Notes under the pieces: generated by a model
What the model was told of the DNA's origin: nothing
What the model saw: only the letters and a program-made list of their open reading frames with translations
Databases searched by the model: none
Translations under genes and position numbers: made by a program
Origin: Clostridia bacterium
GTDB lineage: Bacteria; Bacillota; Clostridia; Oscillospirales; CAG-272
NCBI GenBank assembly: GCA_900753285.1
Contig: CAADYN010000155.1
Coordinates: forward strand, 1 to 23,453
Reading direction: 5' to 3'
Length of the DNA: 23,453 nt
Shown here: positions 1 through 7,185 of the stretch, one piece after another
Numbering within the stretch: position 1 is the first letter of the stretch
How the letters are laid out: every line of letters starts with the position of its first letter

Positions 1-538
1 GCTGAATTCTGTTTTCCTCGATAAGCTCAAATGACGCCGGAAATTCACGACAACCGAAATAAGGCTGAGTAAAGCATCTGCCTCGTCTGGCACGGTTGCA
101 GAATATTGCGTAGAATTTTTCTTCGCGGTCATCCGCGTTCATCTTTTCGGGGATAAGTCTGAAGTTCGCTTCGACGACGTAAGACACATCTCGCAGAACA
201 GTTGCCGCACGCTGCTGGATAGCTTCTCTCCGGTCGATAAAAATAGGCTTATCCGAACCGCGTGCTGCCGAGTATAAATCCGACACGGAAATTTTCTTTG
301 ACACTTCGTTTCGGCGGACGTTTGTAAAACGAATTTCCTTCTCGACATATATGCGCCTTATGTGCCACTGCATGGGAGGGTGCCAGTATATCGCTTCAAG
401 CATTGCACGCGCCGCAGATGGACTCATGACATCGTAGCTGTACCTCTCCACAGACAATTCGGGTCGGTTGAATGCCGCATAATCCCCCCAGAATCGAACG
501 AGAATCGGTTTGTGGGTATGTATTTTATTCGTCGGCAT
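1..538 (-). CDS. cas5c: Type I-C CRISPR-associated protein Cas5c (Cas5d), 3' end beyond window
   Basis: In type I-C systems Cas5c cuts pre-crRNA in the repeat, replacing Cas6, and is the crRNA 5'-end subunit of Cascade. I translated 179 residues from the ATG at 536-538, with an AAGGAG ribosome site at 546-551; the frame is still open at base 1. Family hallmarks are RFWGDYAAFNRPELSVERYS near the N-terminus, SPSAARAMLEAIYW (residues 39-52), IRFTNVRRNEVSKK (69-82) and QPYFGCREFPASFEL (158-172). Tyr51 of AIYW is the likely counterpart of the catalytic Tyr46 described for Bacillus halodurans Cas5d. The Lys-His pair of that enzyme appears here as Lys141-Phe142 (EEKFYAIF), judged by eye. Gene order cas3-cas5c is the usual I-C order, so cas8c, cas7, cas4, cas1 and cas2 would be expected to the left. 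It has its own promoter, separated from cas3 by 231 bp. Confidence 0.93.
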   Translation of the reverse strand, partial: MPTNKIHTHKPILVRFWGDYAAFNRPELSVERYSYDVMSPSAARAMLEAIYWHPPMQWHIRRIYVEKEIRFTNVRRNEVSKKISVSDLYSAARGSDKPIFIDRREAIQQRAATVLRDVSYVVEANFRLIPEKMNADDREEKFYAIFCNRARRGRCFTQPYFGCREFPASFELIEENRIQ

Positions 539-561
539 TGAATCACTCCTTCGTTATTAAC

Positions 562-581
562 TTCATTTGTTGTATATATTA
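562..581 (+). promoter_or_regulatory. Protospacer-like operator with TTC PAM in the cas5c promoter
   Basis: TTC at 562-564 is the standard type I-C PAM. It is followed at 565-581 by ATTTGTTGTATATATTA, which matches the guide of the crRNA-like RNA (699-715, ATTTGATGAATCTATTA) at 14 of 17 positions, with mismatches only at 6, 9 and 12. Positions 1-5, 7 and 8, the type I seed, all match. A Cascade-sized footprint of about 35 bp would extend to about 599 and cover the -10 element (578-583). The inference is binding without cleavage, repressing cas5c. Confidence 0.72.
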
Positions 582-606
582 CAGCACTAGTATTTAACAA
601 TGTCAA
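578..606 (-). promoter_or_regulatory. cas5c operon promoter
   Basis: On the minus strand there is a perfect -35 TTGACA (601-606), a 17-bp spacer and a -10 TGTAAT (578-583, 5 of 6). The predicted transcription start is near 571, about 33 bases upstream of the cas5c ATG. This promoter would make the effector genes independently of cas3. The -10 element lies inside the guide-matched site described for the crRNA-like RNA. Confidence 0.75.
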
Positions 607-635
607 GCGGTTATAGAATTATTTTTTCGATTCTA

Positions 636-664
636 TTGATTTTTTTAATTCAACCGGGTATAAT
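636..664 (+). promoter_or_regulatory. Promoter of the crRNA-like RNA
   Basis: TTGATT (636-641), a 17-bp spacer and a perfect TATAAT (659-664) point rightward, opposite to the cas genes. The expected start, about 7 bases past the -10, is base 671, which is the first G of the repeat-like sequence. It is divergent from the cas5c promoter, with the two -35 boxes 29 bp apart. Confidence 0.78.
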
Positions 665-670
665 ATTACA

Positions 671-766
671 GTCGTGTTCAATTCACGTGGGTTGAAATAT
701 TTGATGAATCTATTATGACAGAACAGAGCAGCGGAAGATAACGCCTTCTACTGCTCTGTTTCATTT
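671..766 (+). ncRNA. crRNA-like small RNA, putative CreR-type repressor of the cas operon
   Basis: Bases 671-698 resemble a type I-C CRISPR repeat: the sequence begins GTCGTG, has a 4-bp stem (CGTG 673-676 with CACG 684-687) and ends CGTGGGTTGAAAT, one base off the common I-C repeat end CGTGGATTGAAAT. At 28 nt it is shorter and more degenerate than a normal 32-nt I-C repeat. A guide-like stretch follows from 699 and runs into a terminator hairpin at 721. There is no second repeat and no array, so this is a solitary element. Known parallels are the CreA and CreR RNAs found near cas genes in type I systems, which use partial complementarity to direct the effector to promoters without cutting. 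Its best match in this window is the cas5c promoter. No toxin-sized gene lies in the gap, so CreR-like autorepression fits better than a CreTA toxin guard. Processing and function are inferred. Confidence 0.72.
721..766 (+). terminator. Rho-independent terminator of the crRNA-like RNA
   Basis: AACAGAGCAG (722-731) pairs perfectly with CTGCTCTGTT (751-760). After one mismatch a further 5 bp continue the stem, with a 7-base loop at 738-744. The T-rich tract TTTCATTTT follows on the plus strand only; the minus strand lacks a T run after the stem. It therefore serves the rightward RNA better than cas3. Confidence 0.65.
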
Positions 767-769
767 TAC

Positions 770-2998
770 CTATTCCACGTCTCCGTCAAACATAATACCG
801 CATTCCGGGTCGTAGCCTTTCTCTAAAATCGCGATACCGCCGTTTGTCGGAGTCAGCACTCCTTTGTTTTGCAGCTCGGTATATTCACGAGTTTTCAGTG
901 ATACCATATCCTTCGACAGCATCCGCAGAAGCTTTCGGCTTATCCTGCCATCCCGCAGTTCTTCGCACAGTGTCAGATTCTGCTCGTTCGGCACAAGGAT
1001 GAGCTTTTGGTCACGGTCGTCTATATATCTGAATCTCTCGGCAATTTTACGATACTGAACATATTCTCCGCCGCCCTCAGTGTTTTCGATAATCGGCAGG
1101 ATTCTATTTTCGTCCAGTCTGTCATATTGCTCACGGGCATGCCAACCGTACAGACTGTTAAAATAACTTGTTATTGCTCTTGGAGAGGAAATATCATGAC
1201 CGAAATCAAAATGCTGCTTCACCCAACCGCATTTCTCATCAATAACAAGAGGTAACTCTTCACGCTCAAACACATAGACTGCGCTGTCGTCGATGGAGTT
1301 TCTGCCTTCGCGGTTGCATCTGCCGCCTGCCTGTATTATGGAATCAAGTCCGGCAATCTCACGGTACACTGTCGGAAAATCTATATCGACTCCCGCCTCG
1401 ATAAGCGAAGTTGAAAACACCAGACAGCGTCCGTTTATTCTGCCTTCTCTTATCGCTTCAAGCCGTGCTTTGATTGTTTCAATCGTCTCTGCAATGTGGC
1501 GCGGCGTCATGTAAGTCGAGAGGTGGTATATCCCGTCGTCCTCTCCCGATGTGTGCAGAGCTTTGTAATATTCGCGCGTCGTCCGCTTTCTGTTCAGTAC
1601 GCATAGCGCGGCATTTGTTTCTTTCAATCGGCTCAAAATTCCGTTGTCGCTGAGTTTACCTAGCCACTCGTACCGCACACGCTTCAAATCCGCATACATC
1701 TCTGCCGTATCGGGACAAATCTCATGCAGAACAGTATTGTCTCCGAACAGTCCGTCAAGCATAGGCTGAGTAGCGGTACACAGCACAGACGTACATCCGT
1801 AATTTTCGGCAAGCTCGGAAACCGCACGGATACACGGCTTCAAAAGTCCAACCGGCAGCATCTGCGCTTCGTCGAATATGATAACACTGTCCGCTATATT
1901 GTGTATCTTCCGACACCGCGATGTTTTGTTTGAGTAGAGGGATTCAAAAAACTGCACATTTGTCGTCACAATAATCGGCTTGTCCCAGTTTTCCGACGCA
2001 AGCTCCTCATTGGTCGGCATCTCCTCGTCTTCATGCGGATTCTCCCAGAAGTCTGCCGTAGCGTAATGCCCGAGTACATTGTCTTTTCCGAAAATCTCTT
2101 CAAACTCCTGTACCGTCTGACGAATAATGCTGACATACGGTATTACATATATTATTCTGCTCATTCCGTGCTTTACGAGATGGCGTAGCGCAAATGCCAT
2201 GGAGGACAGCGTTTTTCCACCGCCTGTTGGTACGGTCAGCTTGTATATTCCTCTCTCTCCTTCCGCGGCATCAATGCAGGACTTAAGTATTTTCTGTCGT
2301 TCTTCATTGAGCTTGCCTGTTTTGTCCGCAAACTTCGACATATATTTGTCAAAACGCTCGGCAAGGACGGAAAAAGTCTCTCCAGAATCACGCTGAACCG
2401 CACCGCCCGACATGAATTCTTCCGTATCGAGATAATCCGCATCCACGAGAGCAGAGAAAAGCATTCGCCCGAGAAACTGATACCTATACCAGCCTTCCAT
2501 TTTATCCTTGCCGCCATTCGGTACAAATTTGTCGTCAAGCGGCGGAATTTCAGGTAGTTCACCAAGCTCATCACGGTACGCGACGCAATCATTCGGTTTA
2601 TTTTCAATCCGTCTTAGCTTTCCATTAAAACTTGAGTCGTTTTCTGTACTCGCCCTTGAGCCAAAGTCCGGAAGTCCCGTGTGGTGTCCGGAAATTATGT
2701 AAGCCAGAAGCATTGCCGCATATTTTTGCTCAGGATTTGTTGTTTTGTCCGCGTAATCCGATAACAGCTTCATACCATAGGAAGAGTGCTCATAGGATTC
2801 TTTTGAACCGAACAGCCTCAGCTGAAATTTTTCGCCGTATTTCCCGATATCGTGATACCTTCCCGCGATGTTTGCAAGATTTTTGCAACGGAACACATAA
2901 GCAAATTCCGCCGCCCGCCTTGCAGTTCCGTCAGCATGTTCCACTATCGTTTGCAGTCGTCCGTCTCGGCTTCTATGCGCATAATATGTTTTTATCAT
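770..2998 (-). CDS. cas3: CRISPR-associated helicase/nuclease Cas3 (type I-C)
   Basis: Cas3 is recruited by target-bound Cascade and unwinds and degrades foreign DNA. The 742-residue protein has an N-terminal HD nuclease domain, with His49-Asp50 in the YHDIGK motif, His71, His105-His106 (SGHHTG) and Asp186 (LVDADY) as likely metal ligands. The SF2 helicase follows, with Walker A TGGGKT (258-263), DEAQ (376-379), motif III-like CTATQP (408-412), SLIEAGVDID (531-540) and QAGGRCNREG (556-565). All key residues are present, so it looks active. The ATG at 2998 follows AGGAAGTG at a good distance. The length fits type I-C Cas3 enzymes. It is first in the operon but separated from cas5c by the small-RNA gap, so cas3 and the effector genes may be controlled separately. 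Confidence 0.97.
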   Translation of the reverse strand: MIKTYYAHRSRDGRLQTIVEHADGTARRAAEFAYVFRCKNLANIAGRYHDIGKYGEKFQLRLFGSKESYEHSSYGMKLLSDYADKTTNPEQKYAAMLLAYIISGHHTGLPDFGSRASTENDSSFNGKLRRIENKPNDCVAYRDELGELPEIPPLDDKFVPNGGKDKMEGWYRYQFLGRMLFSALVDADYLDTEEFMSGGAVQRDSGETFSVLAERFDKYMSKFADKTGKLNEERQKILKSCIDAAEGERGIYKLTVPTGGGKTLSSMAFALRHLVKHGMSRIIYVIPYVSIIRQTVQEFEEIFGKDNVLGHYATADFWENPHEDEEMPTNEELASENWDKPIIVTTNVQFFESLYSNKTSRCRKIHNIADSVIIFDEAQMLPVGLLKPCIRAVSELAENYGCTSVLCTATQPMLDGLFGDNTVLHEICPDTAEMYADLKRVRYEWLGKLSDNGILSRLKETNAALCVLNRKRTTREYYKALHTSGEDDGIYHLSTYMTPRHIAETIETIKARLEAIREGRINGRCLVFSTSLIEAGVDIDFPTVYREIAGLDSIIQAGGRCNREGRNSIDDSAVYVFEREELPLVIDEKCGWVKQHFDFGHDISSPRAITSYFNSLYGWHAREQYDRLDENRILPIIENTEGGGEYVQYRKIAERFRYIDDRDQKLILVPNEQNLTLCEELRDGRISRKLLRMLSKDMVSLKTREYTELQNKGVLTPTNGGIAILEKGYDPECGIMFDGDVE

Positions 2999-3025
2999 GA
3001 TTCACTTCCTGTATTATTTTTCTAT

Positions 3026-3054
3026 AGTATAACACAGATTACGATATTTTGCAA
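3026..3054 (-). promoter_or_regulatory. cas3 promoter
   Basis: On the minus strand TTGCAA (3049-3054), 17 bp and TATACT (3026-3031) lie about 28 bases upstream of the cas3 start codon. A 10-bp palindrome, TTCAGCTGAA (3063-3072), lies just upstream of the -35 and could be an operator. I found no PAM-plus-seed match to the crRNA-like guide here. Confidence 0.65.
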
Positions 3055-3214
3055 TGCGTTTGTTCAGCTGAATGAACTTTTGTTTTGCAAAGTGGAGTAT
3101 CATCAAGCTGATTCAAGTCACACTGTCCGCAGACTGACCGCATTTCGATAATCGTTATTTAGCCAGTACAGCCTTTTAATTTTCTCCAATTGTCATTTTC
3201 TATCAGTTGTTAAT

Positions 3215-3242
3215 ATTATACCATCCGTCGGTAGCAACGCAA
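3215..3242 (-). promoter_or_regulatory. Possible second minus-strand promoter upstream of cas3
   Basis: TTGCGT (3237-3242), 16 bp and a perfect TATAAT (3215-3220) point toward cas3 and would give a leader of about 200 bases. The -35 is weak and the spacing slightly short, so this is only a candidate. Confidence 0.3.
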
Positions 3243-3250
3243 GCGCTATC

Positions 3251-5059
3251 TCAAACATACTTTTCCGCCTGCATATTGAACATCGCCGCGTACTTGCCGT
3301 CCTGCTTCATCAGCTCCGCGTGACTGCCGAATTCCGCTATCTCTCCGTTTTCGATGAGGTATATGCAGTCGGCGTCTCTCACTGTTGACAGTCTGTGCGA
3401 TATCATAATCGTCGTTGTGTCGCGCAGTTCCATAATGACCTTGTTCAGCTCGTATTCCGCGATGGGGTCAAGCGCAGCGGAAGGTTCGTCGAGGATGAGC
3501 AGACCGAACTGTCCCGTGAACAGACGCGCGAGACCTAGCTTTTGTGTTTCGCCACCGGAGAGAACGATTCCGTTTTTGTCAAATTCCTTTGTGACCTGTG
3601 CGTCAAGTCCGCAGTCGAATTTTTTGAGGACGGATGACAGCCCGAGCTTTCCGACGACTTCGTTCAGTTTTTCGTCCGAGACCTCGCGGTACAGCTTCAT
3701 GTTTTCCGCAAGCGTCATTGCGAAAAGGTTCGTGTTCTGGAACGCTATGCCTATATCTGAACGTAGAGCGTGAACGTCGTAATCCTGTATCGGCTGACCG
3801 TTTATGAGAATGTCACCGGAGGAAGTGTCGTACAAGCGAAGAAGGAGTTTTGTTAAAGTGGATTTTCCCGCGCCGTTTTCACCGACAATAGCGATTTTCT
3901 GCCCCGGTTTTATTGACATGGAGATGTTTTTCAGCGCGAAATTGCTGTTGTCGTATGAGAACGAGACGTTTTTCATTTCAACCGCAAACGGCATATCGGT
4001 GGTTTTTGGGGTGAGTTCTCTGCCTGTGGGGGTTTTCGGGGATTCTATGGTGGATTCCGCCTTAAAGAAACTCTGGAGCTTACGGGAATAGAGAGCGTAC
4101 CTGTTTATCATATTTCCGATTCCAATAATCGGGTCAAACGAATTGTACAGATACTCCGACGCTTTGATGGTAGAGGAAAAAGAACCGACACTGAGCGCAC
4201 CTGAGGCAATTTTTCGGATCGCGGCACCCATAGCGGCAAGGTCAACAAAAAGCGGAACCGAAAAATCAAGAAGATGAAAGCTGAGCATAATCGCTTTGAA
4301 ACGTTTGCGTATAGAGCAATCCTGCTCCACCGCCTCGTCGTACTGTTCCATCATATAGCTTCCCGAACGGTTGCTTCTGAGGTCTGCCGCGTATGTATTG
4401 AGATATATAATTCTCTGGATATAGCTCTTTCTGCGGTTGATTTTTGACGTCTCTTCCCATTTTTTCCCACTGTATTTGTTATCAAGCCTTCCGTAAAGAC
4501 TGGTCGCGACAAGAACAGCGACGGTAACAACAAGTATCACGGGGCTGACGGACGAAACAAGCACAATCATTGTAAAAAATGTGATGATATTTGCTACTAT
4601 CTGCTGTAAATAGGAAAATGCTTTCTGACTTTGACCCATATAATCCGTGAGGGTAAGAGTATAGTTCTGATAAAACTCGGGGTCATCGAAATTTTTGTAG
4701 TCGCATTCCAGTGCTTTAATGAGTATGTTTTTGGATATTCTTGCGTTGATCTTTGCTCCCCATTCCGGGCAGAAATTAGCAAGAGGCGAGTTTCGCAAGA
4801 GGTCAACGACTACAACGCCGAGCAGGAACAGTGCGATTACTGTCATGATTGAGAGAAATGATTCCCCCGCGACAGCCATATCGAGAATCACCTTGTAAAA
4901 ATATACCCAAAGAATGTTGTTCCCCACCTGTCCTATCTCGTAAAGGATGAAGGATAGGGTGTAGTAAGCTCCGCCATACTTGAACTGCGGCTTCAGCAGA
5001 AACCAAAAATCCTTGAAATCCGTGAAAAAGTCCTTCACGACGCCTATAATTTTTTTCAT
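3251..5059 (-). CDS. ABC exporter half-transporter (membrane domain fused to ATPase)
   Basis: This 602-residue protein has the layout of an ABC exporter: several membrane segments in residues 30-330, then a nucleotide-binding domain. Walker A is GENGAGKST (393-401), the signature is LSGGE (500-504) rather than LSGGQ, Walker B is LLILDE (520-525), and the H-loop is His555. It probably works as a dimer that exports a peptide, drug or lipid; the substrate is not evident. The ATG at 5059 follows GGAGG (5067-5071). It has its own promoter at 5089-5117 and lies downstream of two XRE regulators on the same strand, which makes them plausible controllers. The protein at 19096-20880 is a close paralogue, sharing long stretches such as KNISM, KIAIVGENG and LTKLLLRLYD. 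Confidence 0.9.
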   Translation of the reverse strand: MKKIIGVVKDFFTDFKDFWFLLKPQFKYGGAYYTLSFILYEIGQVGNNILWVYFYKVILDMAVAGESFLSIMTVIALFLLGVVVVDLLRNSPLANFCPEWGAKINARISKNILIKALECDYKNFDDPEFYQNYTLTLTDYMGQSQKAFSYLQQIVANIITFFTMIVLVSSVSPVILVVTVAVLVATSLYGRLDNKYSGKKWEETSKINRRKSYIQRIIYLNTYAADLRSNRSGSYMMEQYDEAVEQDCSIRKRFKAIMLSFHLLDFSVPLFVDLAAMGAAIRKIASGALSVGSFSSTIKASEYLYNSFDPIIGIGNMINRYALYSRKLQSFFKAESTIESPKTPTGRELTPKTTDMPFAVEMKNVSFSYDNSNFALKNISMSIKPGQKIAIVGENGAGKSTLTKLLLRLYDTSSGDILINGQPIQDYDVHALRSDIGIAFQNTNLFAMTLAENMKLYREVSDEKLNEVVGKLGLSSVLKKFDCGLDAQVTKEFDKNGIVLSGGETQKLGLARLFTGQFGLLILDEPSAALDPIAEYELNKVIMELRDTTTIMISHRLSTVRDADCIYLIENGEIAEFGSHAELMKQDGKYAAMFNMQAEKYV

Positions 5060-5088
5060 TGTTTTACCTCCGATGTAATTTCAAGCTC

Positions 5089-5117
5089 ATTATAAATCAC
5101 ACCGGACGTAGAATCAA
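5089..5117 (-). promoter_or_regulatory. Promoter of the ABC exporter gene
   Basis: TTGATT (5112-5117), 17 bp and a perfect TATAAT (5089-5094) on the minus strand give a start near 5082, about 20 bases upstream of the gene. The exporter can therefore be transcribed without the upstream regulator genes. Confidence 0.65.
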
Positions 5118-5181
5118 CATAGCCGATTTTGGCTTTATCCCCAATTCACAGACAGAGAAAATATTTTCCCACAATCAGGCA

Positions 5182-5215
5182 AGCACCAACGGAGACATTA
5201 TACCCCATCGGTGCT
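5182..5215 (-). terminator. Stem-loop between regulator and exporter (terminator or attenuator)
   Basis: AGCACCAACGG (5182-5192) and CCATCGGTGCT (5205-5215) form an 11-bp stem on the minus strand, including two G-U pairs. It sits 7 bases after the XRE stop codon. The minus strand lacks a clear T tract after it, so termination may be partial. The loop also contains a TATAAT without a good -35. Confidence 0.35.
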
Positions 5216-5221
5216 TTTGCA

Positions 5222-6112
5222 TTACATAATCGGAGATTTTCTCTCATAGCTGAACGAATTTATCCCATTCTTAGCTACTGTACACGCATACGCGGCGGCA
5301 AGGAGCATCAAGATACTGCACGAATAATTATATGACACAATTCTGTACGACGTCCCGTCAATGTATTCCTCACGCACTTTTATTGTCCCTGTGTCGATAT
5401 GTGTCAGCTTTTCAGCAATCTCATCCATACGTGTCAAAGGAACTCCGGCTTGTTTCAGCAGAGCGGAAAGTTCCATGCTTTTCTCTTCCTGTGTCAGGAG
5501 ATACATTACGCACCGATACACATCACGGTCGCCTAAAGCCACAAACAGCTCCTCTATATTTGTGTTGTCCTTGAATACTTCGGCATATCCTTTTTCCGGC
5601 TCTAACAGCACGGCAGCATACGGAAACAGCTTTGACTCAAACATCCACATCGCGGCTTTTTCTCTAATTACCGCTGACTGACTTCTCGCGACGGCAGTAT
5701 CGTATCTCGGCTCTGTCTTTACACTGCTGTAATAATCCCAGTATTCGGGTTCAAGCGGCTCTTCTTCACCTCCGTCATACCCTCTCTGAGCTTTGCTGCC
5801 TGCAATAATAAGAGAATATATCCTCTCAATTTGCTCAGACAAAAGCGATTTTTTATCTGCCGCGGGTTTAGTTATGTATTCTCGAACCGCACTATATACA
5901 TTCATGTTGTCACTGCTGTGGTAGGAAAACAGCGCGTCAATGCTCGTGTCAAGCGCCCGTGCTATCTTCGGCAGCAGCGCAGTATCGGGAAGAGTGTCGC
6001 TCGTCTCCCATTTGCTGACCGCCTGAGAGCTGACGTTGACGAGATTTGCGAGTTGCTCTTGTGTGAGATTTTTCTTTCGGCGTAGTTCCCGCAGATTTTC
6101 AGCGAATTTCAT
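5222..6112 (-). CDS. XRE-family transcriptional regulator, second of a tandem pair
   Basis: This 296-residue protein has an N-terminal XRE/Cro-type helix-turn-helix (residues 5-60: LRELRRKKNLTQEQLANLVN, then SSQAVSKWE). A longer C-terminal part has a winged-helix-like character and a hydrophobic stretch near the end (SILMLLAAAYACTV). The ATG at 6112 follows AGGAG. The gene begins 11 bases after the stop of the similar regulator at 6124-6981, so the two are surely cotranscribed. It resembles that neighbour in overall layout, which suggests an old duplication. The likely role is ligand- or stress-responsive control of its own operon and the ABC exporter downstream; the ligand is unknown. Confidence 0.88.
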   Translation of the reverse strand: MKFAENLRELRRKKNLTQEQLANLVNVSSQAVSKWETSDTLPDTALLPKIARALDTSIDALFSYHSSDNMNVYSAVREYITKPAADKKSLLSEQIERIYSLIIAGSKAQRGYDGGEEEPLEPEYWDYYSSVKTEPRYDTAVARSQSAVIREKAAMWMFESKLFPYAAVLLEPEKGYAEVFKDNTNIEELFVALGDRDVYRCVMYLLTQEEKSMELSALLKQAGVPLTRMDEIAEKLTHIDTGTIKVREEYIDGTSYRIVSYNYSCSILMLLAAAYACTVAKNGINSFSYERKSPIM

Positions 6113-6123
6113 GTCTTACTCCT

Positions 6124-6981
6124 TTATTTTTTGTCAAATATCGGCTTATAGTCCGCGTTGAGCGTTCGTGTCGCATCGCTTGTCGTATCGAGAAAAGCTT
6201 CGTATATCGCGACAAAAGCTGTCAGCAGATACCCGTTCCCGCATACCGTGTAGACAGTCTTATTTCCTTCGTCAAATTCAATGACGTCTTTGCGCACTCC
6301 CATTAGTTCAAACAGCCGCCGAGCAATTTCCGCACTGCACCCAGTTCTCTCGGAAGCATACTCTGCGGTCAGGCGCACAGAAGTACCGTCGGTGTGGATA
6401 AGCCTGACAAGTGAAATGACGTTCGGCTCTGCGAAAAGCGCAAATATCTCACGCAGCTTGTCCGACTCGCGCTCCATCCAACCGTAGTTATCCTCGTTCT
6501 GCATCAGGGTGATGAGCATATTGACCTCACGTGAAGACCGTGCGTGGACAAAAATTTCGGGAGTCTGCGCTCCTGTATAGCTGCCTTCATCCCCCTTATA
6601 TGAAACTCCGGTGTGCGGGAGGAGCGGCTCGTGTTTTTCGACATCGTTATATGATGCGCCTGCGTTTTCCATGAAGACAAAGGTGCTTTTTATTCCGTCG
6701 TAGAAATGTTTCAGCGCCGCTTCTCTGTAGGAAAGATTATTCTGTGAGCCGTAAGCCGAGTCCGCAAAGGAATCTCCCCGAATCAGAGAATCCATGCTGA
6801 CCTCATAATGCTCCGCAATCGCGGCTATATACGACAGCTCCGGTTCGCTTTCCGCCGTCTCCCATTTGGAGATAGTTTTATTTGAGACGCCGACAGCCTC
6901 AGCAAGCTGCATCTGCGTCTCGCTTTTCTCTTTCCGAAGTTTTGTGATGTTTTCGGCAATGCGGATGTTGTTTTTTGTCAC
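6124..6981 (-). CDS. XRE-family transcriptional regulator, first of a tandem pair
   Basis: This is a 285-residue protein with an N-terminal XRE helix-turn-helix (about residues 6-62, including SETQMQLAEAVGVSNKTISK). The C-terminal region of about 200 residues includes a winged-helix-like segment (VISLVRLIHTDG onward). I chose the GTG at 6981, because GGAGGAA lies 6 bases before it. A TTG 15 bases upstream would place the ribosome site inside the coding region. A perfect -10 TATAAT lies 35 bases upstream of the GTG. It is first in an operon with the similar regulator at 5222-6112. Two regulators in a row, both near an exporter, may form a heteromeric or two-input switch; that is inference. Confidence 0.88.
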   Translation of the reverse strand: MTKNNIRIAENITKLRKEKSETQMQLAEAVGVSNKTISKWETAESEPELSYIAAIAEHYEVSMDSLIRGDSFADSAYGSQNNLSYREAALKHFYDGIKSTFVFMENAGASYNDVEKHEPLLPHTGVSYKGDEGSYTGAQTPEIFVHARSSREVNMLITLMQNEDNYGWMERESDKLREIFALFAEPNVISLVRLIHTDGTSVRLTAEYASERTGCSAEIARRLFELMGVRKDVIEFDEGNKTVYTVCGNGYLLTAFVAIYEAFLDTTSDATRTLNADYKPIFDKK

Positions 6982-7015
6982 TTTTTCTTCCTCCAAGGGG
7001 GGATGTTATGATGTA

Positions 7016-7044
7016 ATTATAGCACAAACGCCGGTAGTGAGCAA
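7016..7044 (-). promoter_or_regulatory. Promoter of the tandem XRE operon
   Basis: TTGCTC (7039-7044), 17 bp and a perfect TATAAT (7016-7021) on the minus strand. The -35 is weak (3 of 6), as expected for a controlled promoter. Confidence 0.55.
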
Positions 7045-7134
7045 TACGCTGTAGGTTGCGCGATTCTCTGATTTATAGAATCATAAGGCAATGGTTAGAG
7101 CGCGCGTTGGTTTTCCGGCTCATTTCGCAAACAC

Positions 7135-7176
7135 AAAAAAGGCAAAGGATAATCTTCATAATCATCGCTTTGCCTT
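7135..7176 (-). terminator. Rho-independent terminator of the GNAT gene
   Basis: AAGGCAAAG (7139-7147) and CTTTGCCTT (7168-7176) form a perfect 9-bp stem. On the minus strand it is followed by a run of six T. It lies 10 bases after the GNAT stop codon. Confidence 0.85.
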
Positions 7177-7185
7177 ATTGAAATA

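Noticed and set aside
600..670. A CreT-like toxin partner for the crRNA-like RNA
   Set aside because: The space is filled by two divergent promoters; no small frame with a ribosome site is present, and the guide matches the cas5c promoter instead.
671..698. A CRISPR array starting here
   Set aside because: Only one repeat-like unit exists; no second copy or regular spacing is present in the window.
721..761. Hairpin after cas3 as the cas3 terminator
   Set aside because: It can fold on both strands but has a T-rich tail only on the plus strand, and the rightward promoter and repeat before it make it the end of the small RNA.
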